Notes: a model not told the origin generated them from the letters alone. Shown: positions 1 to 16,439, counted from the first letter of the stretch. The stretch: 64,000 bases of DNA from Litomosoides sigmodontis (GCA_963070105.1 OY718808.1:4441738-4505737); one strand, 5' to 3'. Numbers and translations are program-made.

Positions 1-603
1 TCTTCTTCCAGCAGCCAATCTTAAACTAAATCCTTACAGATTATGCAAGGGTTAGATTTTTACTATGGTTGAAAAACATGCAGTTCCAATGAGATGTCAT
101 TTACTTGGATGTCTCAAATGTTTTCAATTAATCGTCAAATGGTACAGATACCCTTTCACATAAAGCTTTTTTTTTTTTGAAATCAATTCATTGTGATTCA
201 TCGATAAGTAAAAAGGGAAGACACGATTTACGATTTCCTAATTTTTGGACACGTGTTAATGGACCAATGTTGCATCTAAATTTACTCGATACCTTTGAAC
301 TGCATTGTCATTCTAGATAATATCAACATGCTAAACGAAGGATTCACTTTTGACATTTGAAGCAAGGTGTTAAAAAAAAACGGAAAGTTAGATAACACAG
401 GATATATTAAGCAAAACGCAAATAATTCCGTACAAATTTATTTAGTGAAACTTAACAAGCAGGATAAAAATACAAAAATCAAACGAAAAATTCCTTCAGC
501 TGAAATGTAATGTTCATTTTTACAACATTTTACTGATTCAAACAGTCATCAGAAAACTATTCAATTTTTCTGGCAACTTTTCGTTGTCGTTGTAATTGAT
601 TCG
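1..603. other. Downstream flank of TELO2, no gene seen
   Basis: This AT-rich stretch lies beyond the TELO2 stop codon and should include its 3' untranslated region. I see no exon with codon-like character on either strand. The only element I would name is the possible poly(A) signal listed separately. Confidence 0.5.
437..442 (-). terminator. Possible poly(A) signal of TELO2
   Basis: Read on the minus strand this is AATAAA, about 160 bases past the TELO2 stop codon at 604-606. The hexamer is common by chance in AT-rich DNA, so the support is its position only. Confidence 0.35.
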
Positions 604-3600
604 TTAATCGCCCACATAAACAAATAAAGCAATCGTTTCAGCGGTCACTTTCGCCATCTTTCTGCATTCTGCCGACGGGTCGGCTTCGGCCAGTCTTGTA
701 GCATACTCGAACCAATTCATTAAATCATCTTAATCCATTAGAAGGAAAATTAGTCGTTACAGAAAGAGATGAATTTAAGTTACATTAATTTCAGAAAACA
801 GTCTTTTGGTATTCAAAATTTGCCTAAAAGTCCAACCAATTGTGTTGGGCAAATATAAAAAATTACCGTACACTTGTGTTAATGCGGAAGTTTGGTTATG
901 CAAAAACTTTAATAGTAATAGTGACCATCAAAATCCACAGGTTTATGAATAAAATTTACCTGAATAAAAATGCAGTATTACCTCCCTCGATAAGGACACG
1001 CAAACAGAAGCATAGCAAAAAAGGACAGCTTGTCTCACAGCAAAATTCCTATTATGTCGTAGTGGACCCAGCAAATAGATCAGAGTGCTGCAATAGAGGA
1101 TATTTTCATTCTCTGGAAATAAAATAAGACGCAGTATGCTCCTCATTATCCATTAAAAATCATTTTTGAAGAATACAGCATTGCGGACTTCGTTGTACGA
1201 TTTCAATATGTACTAGAAAGGAGTCAAATTAGGAATTAGATACAACAGTATCTGTGAAAAAAAAACTAATTTTAAGTAATTTTAAAGAATTGGAGGGAAA
1301 TGATGTGGGAAGATGACAAAGTCCCTAAATGAGGTAAAATTTCTAGCCTCGTCTATCGCTATTGAAAACCTAAAATTCAGCAAACTCTGAAAGAACGTAA
1401 AGAAACAGCTCAAAAAAATAGACTGTTTTTCTAAGCCCAATAGTATACAAAAATATAAAAAGATTTTGAGACAGTATAAAAATTATCTTTATATAAATGA
1501 GAATCCATCTCTTCCCATTATAAAGTGATTTTAAGAGCTTTTAGAATGAAATATAAGCTAAGAAGGTATGGAAATCCTTGATTCAGTAGACCTGGGCTTT
1601 AAGTCATTCTGCGTGTGGTTTGGTTTTCGTGACCGGAACTTGAAGTTTAGCAATCATTTGAGATTAAAATAAAAATCTATTACCCATTTAACATACCTAA
1701 CCATTTTGAGTGTACATGGAGAAGTGCCAGAACATCTAACCAAATGACCCATGCAGACCAAAATCTTACTTAATAATTCCGAATCTCTTCCCTGAAATAA
1801 AGAATCGAACACTCATATTGCACATTTTCACCACAAGTCCTAGCTTTACTGACATCAGTTTATTCACAACTTTGTAGACTCCGTATGGGAAGTACTTGAA
1901 AACCAGCAAAACATGAACTAAAAGCAAGTTTCGCAGAACTCCAAATAAAGAACTTACAATGAGATCCAGATGTTCACGATGTTGGTCGATTGCAGTCAAG
2001 GGATAAAAGAATGAATTTGCTATTGGTGTGAATCTGTTCTCCTTTAGTGCCACAACTGGTGCTTTCATAAAATGTTTTGTTTTGGAAATCAACTCTCGAT
2101 CATTCAGAACTTCGCTACCTGACTAGCCACAACATAAACTCATATTTACTGTTGAAAACTCATATACAACTAGAAATTACATATGTTTTTAGCAAATCGC
2201 TCGAAACGTTACTGTAAAGGAAATTTCAATTCTGCTGTTAAACATGCCCCTTAACATTACCTTCATTTTTTTGAATTTTGGTGTCTCGATTTTTAGGAAC
2301 TTGGTTTGGAGATGAATATTCCAGTGCTGCGTCAGACAGAGCCTTTAAAATCATATATCTATCTGCCATTGAACATCTAAAAATGAGAAATAGATAAGCG
2401 AAGAACATAATTGCTTCTTGCAACTTTAAAACAAAAAATTTCAAAAGCAAGTGCTTGTAGACTTGACTCACTACATAAAACTGAATTTAACAGTCCAATG
2501 ATAAGATTCAGACAAACCTTCTCGAAAACATGATATCAATAGCAATGCTACCGAGGTTTGGACTTGTCACCAAACATGATTCAACAAGCTGCAGTCGTTT
2601 TTCCTGCAAAACGATATATAAATTTACAAAATATGAACTGGCAGCACACAGGAGCAATAGTCCTTTTCAAAAATTTTTTCACTTATTATTAGAAAAAAAA
2701 GAAAATAATCCAATTTCAAAATTCATTATCTCTAGCATAACTAACAGGAATAACTTTTGGGTTGGATGGAAGTCAAAGATATCAAACTGCACCAGAATAA
2801 AGTAATGCATTATTCCTGCAGTATTTGAAAAACCAAAGTATAAATGGTTTAATATAATGCACTAATTAATATAAATACCTGAAAATTCTCAGTTTTAAAA
2901 CGGTCAGTAAGATCAATAAGACGACGAAGTAGTTCTTCTGCAGACTGCTCATAACCAACAGCTCGTCGTCTGAAATCAATCAAAATAAGCAGAACATTTA
3001 ACATATCTATCAATATAACATGAGGGTGGAAAATTGAATTCTTTTTATTGTACTATTAGGATTCAAGAAGCAGTACGAGATGGCATACTACTTATACTAT
3101 TCATATCGACTTTCTGAATACTAACTAATGACTAAAAATGGCTCAAAAATTACCCCTGCGCTTGCTTAAAAATAAAATCAAAGACTACCTAATCATCGGT
3201 TCCAAAGCACTGAATGCAGCTTCAAATTTGACATAATCGTTCTGCTCACTGAGTCCCTCAATACAATCTCTGATATAGCATGGGACCGCTACATTGTTAT
3301 AGTCCTCATCATTTTCTTCCTGAAACATAAAAATATATAAGGAAACAAAAAAGTGAAGGCTATTCTAAACCTCAGATTGGATAAATAACAAGGTTATTTT
3401 AAAAAATTACTGGAACTAATTGTGCAAACCTTTTTCAAATCCAATTCTTCATCTGGGATTTCATATTCAGGAAAGTCATCATCATCGCTATCCACTTTAT
3501 CCGCATCGCTCCCCATATTTTGGACTTCCAGATGTATTACTTCCCTTTTTTCACTGTCGCTTTTAGTAGTTATTACATCAGCATTGCATTCATCACTCAC

Positions 3601-6600
3601 GATTTTCCGCAAGTCTGCCGTAATTTCAACTACTTCAGCGGGAAATTCAAATTCCAGCTTACCCCACGAAAACCATTTCGTAAGCATTTCTAAAGAAATA
3701 TATGATTTCAAAAAACGTAATACCAATTTTTCCTACTCTAGTCCGTATATTTCCATTCCTAATTGTAAAACTTAGTTATGAAAAAGAGTTCATTTTGTAG
3801 ACGTCTAAATGTTCTTGAAATGAAAAAGTATGTATACGTCCTTAACAACAACATGCTAACCTCCTATATACATTCCTCTTAGTCTGCGTCGAACGTCTGC
3901 ACACTTGAGGCGGATATCTACACCAACAGACATTTTAGTAATAAGTTCAGATGAAACGGAACGACGTATATGCTCGCTAAAACCTTTTCGATCTTATGCT
4001 TATGTCATATTGAACTTCCAATGGTTTAACAATCTTTTTCAGGATAAGCCACCCTACGTGTCGAAACATGATATGCTGTTGTTTTATGCAGGTCTTTTAT
4101 TATAAGAATCAGAGCAGCAGTTAGAGGCACAGTACACCTCTCACGAGCATTCTGAAGTTCTGACAGAAATTTCAAATTGGCAGTATTTCAAAATGGAACT
4201 GCTTTCGGCATGTTTCAGGTAACAAAGCAGTCACTACTTCTTACTATGATAGCTTCAGCAAATCGAAATTACTTTGCGTATTTTATAAAATTGAGAAGCA
4301 CGACATCAATATAATCAAGCTGTTCATCGGAGGAATGGTTAACGTGAATGCTACTGGCCCAGACATTCATAGCGGTACGTATAGTATCCTGATGCAAGGT
4401 ACTCCATGGTCCGTCACCTGTTATTCGAAATACATACAAGTCGTTAGTATTAATGTGGATAAGTCTTATGCATAAAAGTTGAATGATTAACTGAGCAGGA
4501 ATAGATAACTTGAAATTAAAAGGAGTAAAAACCAAAGTCTACACTTTAAAACGGATTAAATACAAAAAACAGCTGTGGAAAAAATGTTACCAGAGGAATC
4601 ATTGTTGCTTGAATGCAAACAAACAGCTAGTTTTTCAGGTACTTGTTCCGTTGAAGGGAAGATTTTGACAAAAAGCGCTTTTTCAAAGAAAATCCGTTTC
4701 ACAATCCTATTTTTATATATTTCATCACCAAGTAATTTCTGTAAAATAAATTACGCATGAGAGAAAAGGTTTTACTACATTATTTTGATCTCAGTGATGT
4801 TTAATTCTCTTATAAAAAATACTACTAATAATTCCTAATCAATTAGCCTTAGAAAAATAATGCATGATTATATAGCTTCATTTTAGAAACACGCTCATCT
4901 TATCTCACTGTTATCGCATGTAAAGTCAAATATCAGCTCCATGAACCTTCTGGTACTATCATGGCAAAAGATACCCTGAGCATTTCACCATCCTTTGCTG
5001 CCAGTAAAACAAGTATGAGCATACTTTCTGAATGAGCTATACCGTTTGAAGTATCTGTAAGCAGTCTCACAGTGCTACGACTCCAAAACACATCATCTAC
5101 CTGAGATCCCAACCAGCTTATCAGAGTACGAAACGCCTGAAAGCAAAAATTAAGTTAAAATGTTAAGCGATAAATTGTAAGTATATTTGCAATATTTCTC
5201 AAAAAATTCTATTCTTTAGTCGGAAAAAACTTCCGTTTTTGCAAAAAATATGTGAAAAGAAAACTAACAACCATATCTCCGCGGCTCAGTTCGTAAGTAA
5301 CACCAGCAAGAAATTCCATGTTTACACTTTTTGCATTTCGACATCTCTCTACTGCATTCATGAGAGCAACTTTAAGCGAATTTAATAAATAAATCCAGTG
5401 ATTGTTTAAATAAGCTTTCACAAGCGCATCATTCACCTTAACCTTAACGAACTGTTTAATTTTAAAATGGTTTCAATCTTGTCGAAAACCATTGATAAAT
5501 CTTTAAATCTTTAAACATAAGCTACTAGAATAAGTGTCCTTAAACATACGTAAAAATGAAAAACTAAAACTAACCAAATTTGAAATACTAGAATTTCCGA
5601 ATACGTTGTGCACCAAACATGTAGTCTGACCTAAAAGTTTGCATAGTTCCCCTTGTTTAGCATTCCAGTTCACTGAAATTGAAAGATTTATGTAATGCTT
5701 GCTCATGTCATTGTCAATTACAATAGGAAATAACCAAAATATCACTATTGTTTTGACTTTATTTAATCAAAAAAAAAACAGATAAAACGTTCATCAAGAA
5801 ATACACTAATGTAAGAAACATGAGAAGTGAGTAGCAGAATGAAACTGCTTAATATAATAACTGTAAATCAGTAGCTACTAACCATCATCCGTATCTTTCT
5901 CAGTACTATCCACAAGCAATGACTCTAGACATGTTTGCTCCAGATCATCCAACAAAATTAGTATACGTTGCAAGCGAAACATCTGAGAGCTATCACAAGA
6001 ATGCAAAGCATTGATCAAAACAAGAAAAGCGTCGTCTACCGCAGCTGAATGGAACAGCGTTGTAAACAGCTCCTTGAATTCATTTGCTGTCAAAAGGCCT
6101 GAAATTTTAAAAGATGTTCTGTCTCTCAATAGCTTATCAAATAAAAAAGGAGTAATTGCATTAACCACATAAAGATAATTAAAATAAACAGCTAACTGAT
6201 AGTAACTTTAGATATTATTTCTTTTCAATGTTCCAAAATTCTGATCATACCATCACTTCAGTAAATCTATAAAACAATATAGTCGGTCAAGATCGGAACA
6301 ACTTTCCTTTTGTTTATTGTTGTTCCTATTTAGTAACCTTATTACCTTCTGCCATGCTAAATAGTTTTTCAGTCTCATTCCTAGCACTCTGTTAATATTC
6401 ACAATTTTGGAAAGTATTTGTCCAACTTTTGACATCAACTACGCGTTTTATAAAAAATAACAAAATGAAGAAAGCAGTTACCAATTATCGAAGGTTGAAG
6501 GATATCAATCAACTGAGTGAGTAAGCGGTATTTCGCAAACGACGACCTTTCCGGTGACAACAGACACTGAAATTACATATAAAGATGAGGATAAGAAGAC

Positions 6601-6838
6601 TACAAAACTCATGAATTGCGTTCCTGACTTTAGAAATGGCAAAAAATTTTGGGAATCAATATGGTCCACGGAAGCAAGAGAATCTGTCAAATCCAAACTT
6701 TAATAACCTATACCTGTTTCTTCGTTTGAGAAGCAAAGAAAAAATGGAAAGCATTACCTGTAGAGCATCTTGAAGAGCATTAAGCAACTCGCATCTGTTC
6801 CTAGCATTGCTTAGAGCATGAAGTTCTTTGTTACACAT
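604..6838 (-). CDS. clk-2: TELO2/CLK-2 telomere length regulation protein
   Basis: In the TELO2 family this protein, with TTI1 and TTI2 and the HSP90 machinery, stabilises newly made PIKK kinases (ATM, ATR, mTOR, SMG1, TRRAP). It is recognised from the conserved C-terminal half. An acidic run DSDDDDFPEYEIPDEE (exon 3430-3689) is followed by CYIRDCIEGL and FEAAFSALEPMIR (3189-3319), the arginine-rich helix in 2879-2969, then exons 2518-2603, about 2250-2376, and one holding NRFTPIANSFFYPL (about 1957-2070). After these come GHLVRCSGTSPCTLKMV (1697-1764), LRHNRNFAVRQAVL (960-1112) and the last exon with the stop (604-728). The N-terminal exons are less conserved: the start exon 6758-6838 begins MCNKELHALS, then 6482-6566, and helical segments near 6350-6420, 5880-6105, 5280-5440 and 4270-4420. 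The junction 1697/1112 and several 5' junctions could not be fixed in frame. The start is the ATG at 6838, 3' of an acceptor-like TTTGTGCAG. The gene is divergent from SDA1. Confidence 0.85.
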
Positions 6839-7308
6839 CGCAAACTGCACCTGCACAAACAACTAAATTCTAGTACGACATACTTCTTTCGAGAATTACA
6901 TTTTGCTTCATTCCTTTCATCCTTCCCTCCCTCACCCTATTTTGTTGGAATTCTTGCATGTTCGATACATGCTGCTTAGCTTACTGTCTATCCGTGAGTC
7001 CTTTACTGATGTTCATTCAATTGATGAACTACCGACTAACTTTTCAAACAGTATAACGGTAGAGCGGGCAGCCGTAAAGTACTTCTAGGCCCGTTTTCTC
7101 TTTTCCATAGGAATTGGTAGGTTGGGAGAGTAATGTTTAACCTGGAATCAAAATTGATACAGGTGGAAATAAATTCGCGTTAAACATCAAGTTTTTAAAG
7201 TTATTCGAATCTTTCAATACTCAGGAATTGAATTGATTTCGTAGGCATATGAAGTCTAACAAGTTCGTTACATCCGATGCTAATGTGTCTTCATTTTAGG
7301 TTGGTTTA
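6839..7308. promoter_or_regulatory. Shared upstream region of TELO2 and SDA1
   Basis: About 470 bases separate the divergent start codons of TELO2 and SDA1. No coding exon is visible. A splice acceptor (CATTTTAG) at 7292-7299 lies just before the SDA1 ATG. The arrangement suggests a bidirectional promoter; I see no TATA box or other core element that I could defend. Confidence 0.45.
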
Positions 7309-10300
7309 ATGACTTCTCACTTGGAAACAAATCTTGGATTGTTACAGGAGTTGGTAAGTGTGTTTTTTACTGATGAATGCATTTCGTTAAATAATTCATG
7401 GAAAAAACTAGTGCGTGAATAACCTAATTCTATGCAGATATTTTGCTGCTAAGTATTTCGCAAGTAGGAATATCAAAAGCATAATAAAGAATGCGCTGTG
7501 TAGTAATTCACATCTCTGTGTTTGTTTCTAAAGGCAAAACATGCCAAACTGTAGAATGGTATTGTTACATTTCATGAAGAAGCAACAATATGTAATGGTA
7601 CGTTTCCATAAGGGCAAGTGTCTAAGTTTATAAGAGAGAGATGAAAATATAGGTATTCACTTAATGAATTTGCTTACATGGTAAAAATTTGCTTTTTAGA
7701 TTAATAAAGATCCAGAATCATACAGAGAGGAATTCATAGGAGAATACAATTTCTATATTAAAACAGTACAGTTATTGAAATTGCAACCGAGTTTAAATCA
7801 TGCTGACTTGCAATCACTTCAAGAACTTATTAATTTTCTGGCGTGTACTAGTACCCACTATCCAAGTCAGTTTGAAAAATTTATACATTTCAGTTGAGTA
7901 ATTTTTTGTGATTTGTTCCTGTAATTCTCTATTTCAATGAACTCTGTAAGAGAGCAAATTTTAGAAATATAAGTTCCATTTTGCAGAGGAGGGCAAAGAA
8001 TATGCGGCTAGCATTACGGAGATTCTCAGTAGTCGAATGACTGGACTTGATCCTGAGGTTATTTTCTGTGTTTAATAGTTTTCCTTTCTTCGAAAAGTGG
8101 AAATGATATCATCTGCTTTTGGTGAAGAGAATTTATAAGTGTTTACTTTATTGTCGAGATTGTACTTCAAAAAAACTGTATCATGGATTGAATTGGATTT
8201 TATAGTTACAAAGCTCTCCTTCAGATTCGTGTAGCATTTTGCAAAGCTCTTGTAACATTACGAAATCGCAAAATCGTTGACCCGCTGGCTGTTATCGATT
8301 TGTTTTTCACTCTTGTTTCTTGTGAGGATAAAAATTTAAGGTTACTTCCTGATTCTTGTGTTTGAACTTCATGAATTTGTGTGAACATTTCCTTATTTTT
8401 AAGTGGAACCTGGATGATGATACATTTACTGCTAGCAAATATTGTTTTCAATCAGTCGAAGTCAATACAAAAATATAAGGACCGCATAAATAACGTGTTA
8501 TGTGATTTTCAGAAAATTCATTTGCGGATCAATAAAAGCCCTGATAAAAAAACTTGCTGTACAATATCGGGACCAGAGAACGCTATGTAAAGTTCGTGCT
8601 TTTTTATTCACGAAATTGAAGGACTCCAGATCGATTGTGGTGCGCACAGCTGCATTGGTAGAATTTCGATTATTCGTCAATTTTTATTGCACGAAGAACT
8701 TCCATTTTGCTTTTGTTTCATTTGACTTCTGGTATCTTTCAGATAGTTATCGACGGATTTCGGAAAGGTTTTTTGAAAGATGATAAGACAGCAAACGCTT
8801 TGGCAGAGTGCTGTCTTCACAAAGTTGCTCGCATTCAGGTCTACTACAACTCTTATTACAGCAGAAACAGAAGCAGCTTAATTAATTGGACACTTGCCGA
8901 AAGGCATTACATGCAAAAACGACTTTAATGCTTTAACTTGTGTCTTAAAGTCCATCAGGCGTGAGAAATGAATTTTTATGTTTGCAGGTTGCAGCAATGA
9001 GGTTTTTCCTTGGTTCATTAGACGATGACAGTTCTGGCGATGATGAAAGTGGGAGTGAAGAGGAAGAGCAGAAAACTTTGAAAGAGGTAAAATCCTCTAT
9101 GAAATAACTTGAAGATGCATTAGGTTTTTTAAATTCCCAAGTATTAGACTGATTTTTGTTTGAATAAACTTGAGTACCAAAAATGTTTTCTAGGTTGTCG
9201 TTGCATACAAAGCTGCAAAAAAGACTCGTAAAAAGAAGGAAAAATTTATGAAGGCGAAAAAACTGTTAAGCAATGGTAAAAAATCCAAAAAAGAGAATGC
9301 TGCAAAATACTGCAATCTATTAGCAATTCGCTACATTTATGATCCTCAAACATTTGCTGAGCGATTGTTTAGCTTATTAGAGAGTAAGAAGAATGAGAAA
9401 TTCGAAATGCGTCTATTGTGCATGGCGCTGTGTGCTCGAATAATTGGTATTCACAAATTGCAAACATTGTCATTTTATTCTTACATGCATCGCTTTCTCC
9501 AACCTAAACAGAGAGAAGTTTGTTCCTTATCTCTAAAACTTTTAGATATTTTCAAAAGCGTGAAAGGCATTTAATGTGTTGTATTCTTGCTAAATGTGTT
9601 GCTTTACTTTGAGGTTGGAACCTCCAATTGCAATACTGCAGAATACTTTAAACAGATATTTTCCAGGTTACTAGGATATTGCTTTATGTGGCGCAGGCCT
9701 GTCATGAGCTAGTGCCGCCAGATATTGTTGAACAGTTAGTGTATGTTATCGCCCAAAACTTTGTTTCCGATCGAAATACACCGGAAGCAATGACAGTTGG
9801 ATTGAATACTATACGTGAAATATTTGTGAACTGTCCGTTTGCTGCAACGGAGGATCTGCTTAGAGACTTGACTGATGTATGTTTGTTTTTCTATCTCTCT
9901 CAGATTCCCTAAATGTCTCAAATTAAAAAAATCCATACCTAAAATTTTTGTACTTGATTGCGATTGGACGTGATTTGATTTCTCCATTGTTCTATGAGAA
10001 ACCCACAATTGAAGAGGAAATAAGTGAAAAATTATTTTTGAATTGGAAAACTAACAGTTATAATTACTAGAATATCTTAGGAACCATAAAGTACGGTGGT
10101 TTTAGAAAAGATGTTGATTTACATCCTTATCTTTCTGTACCAGTTATTTTTTCAGTATAAGCGTTTTAAAAACAAGAACGTCTCTATGGCGGCACGAGCA
10201 ATCATTACTTTATTCCGCACTATCAATCCAAAGCTTTTACGCAGAAAGGATCGGGGAAGGTTAGTGAACTTAATATGTTTTTAGTTTTTTTTCCGACAAA

Positions 10301-11830
10301 CTTTATGACCAAAACTTTGTATTGCAACATTTTCAGACCGACACAAAAACTGAAAGATTTGAAAGTGGCCGAATTTGGTGTTGAACGTCCAAAAGAATTC
10401 GTGGAAGGAGCAGAGTGCCTATCAGTGAAAGCTGATTCATCTGACTCTGATCCCGTATGTTTCCCTCATCTTGGGAGAAGGAGAAATTAATTTAATAATT
10501 TAATTTTATTAAGCAATTTAAGATCTGCATCTTTGCTTGTTTTTTGGGCGAAATTTTTTAACATAAAAAATTTTGATTCACTATAAATCTTTAACAAACA
10601 ATCCTTTTATTTTTTTATACATGTATCATATAAGTTCTGTGGCAACTTCTAAGGTTATGCTTCGGATAATTTAATAGTTGTCACAATGTTACGATTTTAC
10701 AATAATATATCCAAAACGATTATTAGATGCAAACTGATGAAAGCTGTGATGCTGATTTTGATTCTGACTTTGACACTGAATTTGTTGGGAAAGACTCAGA
10801 CTCAGGTGAAGATATGAATTCATGCAATAATCACGTTACTGCAAATAATATCTGCGAAGACAATGAAAGTTCTCCAAATAAGGACATTCACGAAATGGTA
10901 ACTTCTGACTTTTGCATGCTTTTTTTAGTGACTGGGTTTTGGAATAGACACTACATTTTTTAGCGACTTTCACATGGTTGCGTAGGACCAGACGGAAGTG
11001 AAAGTAACATTACTTCTCGCGTTGAGGATTCTGGATAAGTGGATAAGAAGTATCTATTCGAATTTCTGGATAAGCCATATTTACTAAAAGCTTAACAAAT
11101 CATTATCGCAGGATGGTCAGAAAACGACATCTTCTGAAACAAAGGAAAAAGCAAGACAAGTGTGTGAAACTAGAATCCTTACTCAAAATGATTTCCGCAA
11201 AATCAACGCTTTCCTTATAAAACAGCAAATGGGATGTAGTGAGAAGCGGCGTAACGATGATGTGAAATTGGAAGAAGAAGTGGAAGAAATCATCGCTAGG
11301 CAATTTTTTATTCATTTAAGTATTTCGGAGAATGGGTCATAATGTGAGATGAGAGGAAAAGTAAAATTCATCGTTAAAGTTTGTTCTTGTATTTATGTGA
11401 GTTTATTATACATTATGCAGGCAAAATGAAGAAAATGGTTTGCCACGTCTTAGAGACATTGAAAAATTCCACAAAAAATTGAGAAGACAAACGAAAGAAG
11501 AACGAATGGAAACGGTAAGGAAAGGTCGAGAAGGACGTCAACAATTTGGAAAGCCTAAGAAGGTGGTGATAATTTAATAATTGTACTGATATTTTTATGA
11601 TTGAATTTCGAGTGAGATTAACAGCTGCAAATTTTTGCTAACGATTTCGAAAATTATTACATGAATTTTAGGGGGCACACGTTGGACGCACAAACAGAGA
11701 ATTAATGAAGCGGAAAAATTTCCAAATGGTGCGACATAAACTAAGGGGAAAGAATCGCCAGAGGAGTTTTAAGGAACGCCAAGAAAGCTTGCGAAAATAT
11801 CTTTTGCGTCAGGCGGGTAGGAAGGTCTGA
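7309..11830 (+). CDS. SDAD1: SDA1 homolog, nucleolar 60S ribosome biogenesis factor
   Basis: SDA1 is a nucleolar HEAT-like protein needed for maturation and export of pre-60S ribosomes. Fifteen exons rebuild a 717-residue protein: 7309-7353, 7700-7865, 7987-8057, 8225-8340, 8513-8657, 8743-8838, 8988-9086, 9194-9517, 9667-9876, 10156-10259, 10337-10454, 10727-10897, 11112-11299, 11421-11562 and 11672-11830. Family landmarks in order are [31 protein letters not shown], the acidic [72 protein letters not shown], a second acidic region, [24 protein letters not shown] and a very basic C-terminus ending GRKV. The length matches the roughly 690 residues of the vertebrate protein. The ATG at 7309 is 10 bases after a TTTTAG acceptor, so the message is probably trans-spliced. 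The intron after 11299 begins GC rather than GT. Confidence 0.95.
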
Positions 11831-11867
11831 ACAAGTGTTTGATTTTAACGAATGCGTAATTTGTTGA

Positions 11868-11873
11868 AATAAA
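11868..11873 (+). terminator. Poly(A) signal of SDA1
   Basis: AATAAA lies 38 bases after the SDA1 stop codon, on the coding strand and at a normal nematode distance. Confidence 0.6.
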
Positions 11874-13553
11874 GCGTAAAGTATGTCATGTTTATAAACT
11901 GCAGTTTTATCAGTTGAAGATTAATTTGCATTACACATTTCCCTTCACTTATAACAATTTCCATATTTGATGCGATGTTCCTCCAACCGCAGTTTTATAT
12001 CCATCTTTATCTACCTTCTGAAAGTGGAAGCTTAGAACCTTTTTTTAGGCGAACTATAAATTCAAAAAAGAGCACCTTCATTGAAAAATCTACCTCAGGT
12101 TGAAAGTCATTTGTAAGCAGTTCTACTTTTCTGTCTTTCATTCGTGGATATTTTTGCTACGGGTTGCACTTTCCCAAAATGTCCTCAAAAATGTTCTAGA
12201 CTTTTTTTGAGATGCTATAAGGAGCGGTACGCTTGAATATTTTCCACTACTTTTAAATGTTTTAAAGTTCCTAGATCAATATAGTAACTATCTAGATGTA
12301 ATTTGTTCTTTACAAATGTATAGAACGTTATAGAAAAAAAGCAATCATAATTAAAAAAGTTTTTAGGTGAAGTGTGTAGTTTTTATTACATTTGGAGAGG
12401 ACTAATGATGGTTGGTAACTTATATTTTACACTAAGCTTCATTGACACAATTCAAATATTCGATTGACAGCAAACAGAAAATTGCACGATTATATTCGAC
12501 CAATCATTGATGTAATTTTAATGTTTGTGAATTTCACTTCTCTTCATGCCTTCAAGATATCACAACAATATGCTGTATGTGTGCGAATCACATTTTGGAT
12601 CGGTCATACCTGCATTCTTTGACAAACTTCCTCAGAACAATCATGGATGACATGTCGAATATGCAATTAAAACAATACTTTTCATTCTTCAAGAGCTGCA
12701 ACAAATAACTTCAGTAATAGTTAGTGACAGTAATTTCAATACAAATGAAAACAAAAAAATTCATCAATTAGCTGCACACAATCCTTAACAAGGAGAAAAG
12801 TTCCTGTTGAATTATGGATATTACCGAGATGTCATTGAATAATTTTGTCATTTTAGAATATCTTCAAAGTTTTGTACCTCGCATTCGCTCCTTCAATCTA
12901 ATTTTATGCTAGGCACATCGCAGTGAGTGCATCGTACTAGGTGTACTGATCCTGACGTGAATGTGAGCGTGATGATTATGAGTGGTGTGAAAGAGAAGTG
13001 GCAAGGATAACGTTTTGTTGCTGAATTTTCTACCGATCGAACATTTGAAGACATCTTTCTTTCATCACCGACTCTTCTTTTCTATTTACGTGTGGCAGTA
13101 AATATCACTGCAATTAGGTATGAGACGAAGGAATAGGATTGAGGTGTTTCACAGTGCGTCGGTGATTTCTCGAGACATGCTTGGTAGAGGTGGCAGCCGG
13201 CGTGACAAGGAGGTGATGGAAGTCGGTGATAACCATGAGGGATCGCGGTTGGGGGTTAATTTATTATGAATGGCAATTTTAGCAGTAATTTAGGAGGCTT
13301 TGCACTGCAATTTAGCATGAAAATATACAACTTTTTTATGACGTATCTTTCCAGCATTTTCTGTTCAATGTTTCGTGTCATTGTCATCCAATTGAACTTA
13401 TTGAAAATGTAAAGTGTCGGGTTTAATGAAATTGGTGTTTGTTAAAAAAGGAATAGCTTATCTTTTATGGCATAGTTATGACAGATTAAAGCGGATGTTT
13501 CACTTCACCGTTGCGCACTATCAAATACATTTTTGACCAAAATTTGTTCAGAA
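11874..13553. other. Spacer between SDA1 and RPT2
   Basis: This 1.7-kb AT-rich spacer has no clear gene. Its last third (about 12930-13260) is richer in G than its surroundings and holds a short open frame listed separately. It probably includes the RPT2 promoter, because the RPT2 start codon follows a TTGTTCAG acceptor by two bases. Confidence 0.5.
13120..13269 (+). CDS. Short open frame of unknown status, 49 residues
   Basis: The frame runs from ATG to TGA and would encode 49 residues rich in Arg, Gly, Glu and Asp (it begins MRRRNRIEVF). It stands out because its G content is high in an AT-rich spacer. I recognise no family and see no signal peptide. It lies upstream of RPT2 on the same strand, so it could be leader sequence, promoter DNA or chance. 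I would not treat it as a gene without transcript evidence. Confidence 0.15.
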   Translation: MRRRNRIEVFHSASVISRDMLGRGGSRRDKEVMEVGDNHEGSRLGVNLL

Positions 13554-16237
<2,684 letters not shown>

Positions 16238-16439
16238 AAAGATGATTTTTGTTTCCTTTTTTTTCAGTACTACCCGTTGCGTTCATCGAATCTAGGTCGT
16301 GCAGAAAACTGTTCAGAAAAAAATCTTATGTTAAGTTTCATGTTTTTTATTTGAATGGGAAAGTGCTAAAAAACAAACTTTAGTCCTTATCAAAGTTTCG
16401 GGAATATTTTATAATAATTTTTATTTTACCTTCAGTGTC

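Noticed and set aside
840..1127. Plus-strand open frame of 95 codons
   Set aside because: It is the shadow of a TELO2 exon; the minus strand here encodes the conserved C-terminal helix.
1816..1917. Possible extra exon near the 3' end of TELO2
   Set aside because: Its only open frame does not join in phase; splicing about 1957 to 1764 gives the expected family order.
3422..3775. Plus-strand Ser-rich open frame of 117 codons
   Set aside because: It is antisense to the acidic TELO2 exon; the Ser runs come from reversed Asp/Glu codons.
7534..7600. Possible extra exon in the first SDA1 intron, with splice-like ends
   Set aside because: It contains an in-frame stop, and joining 7353 directly to 7700 restores the conserved family sequence.
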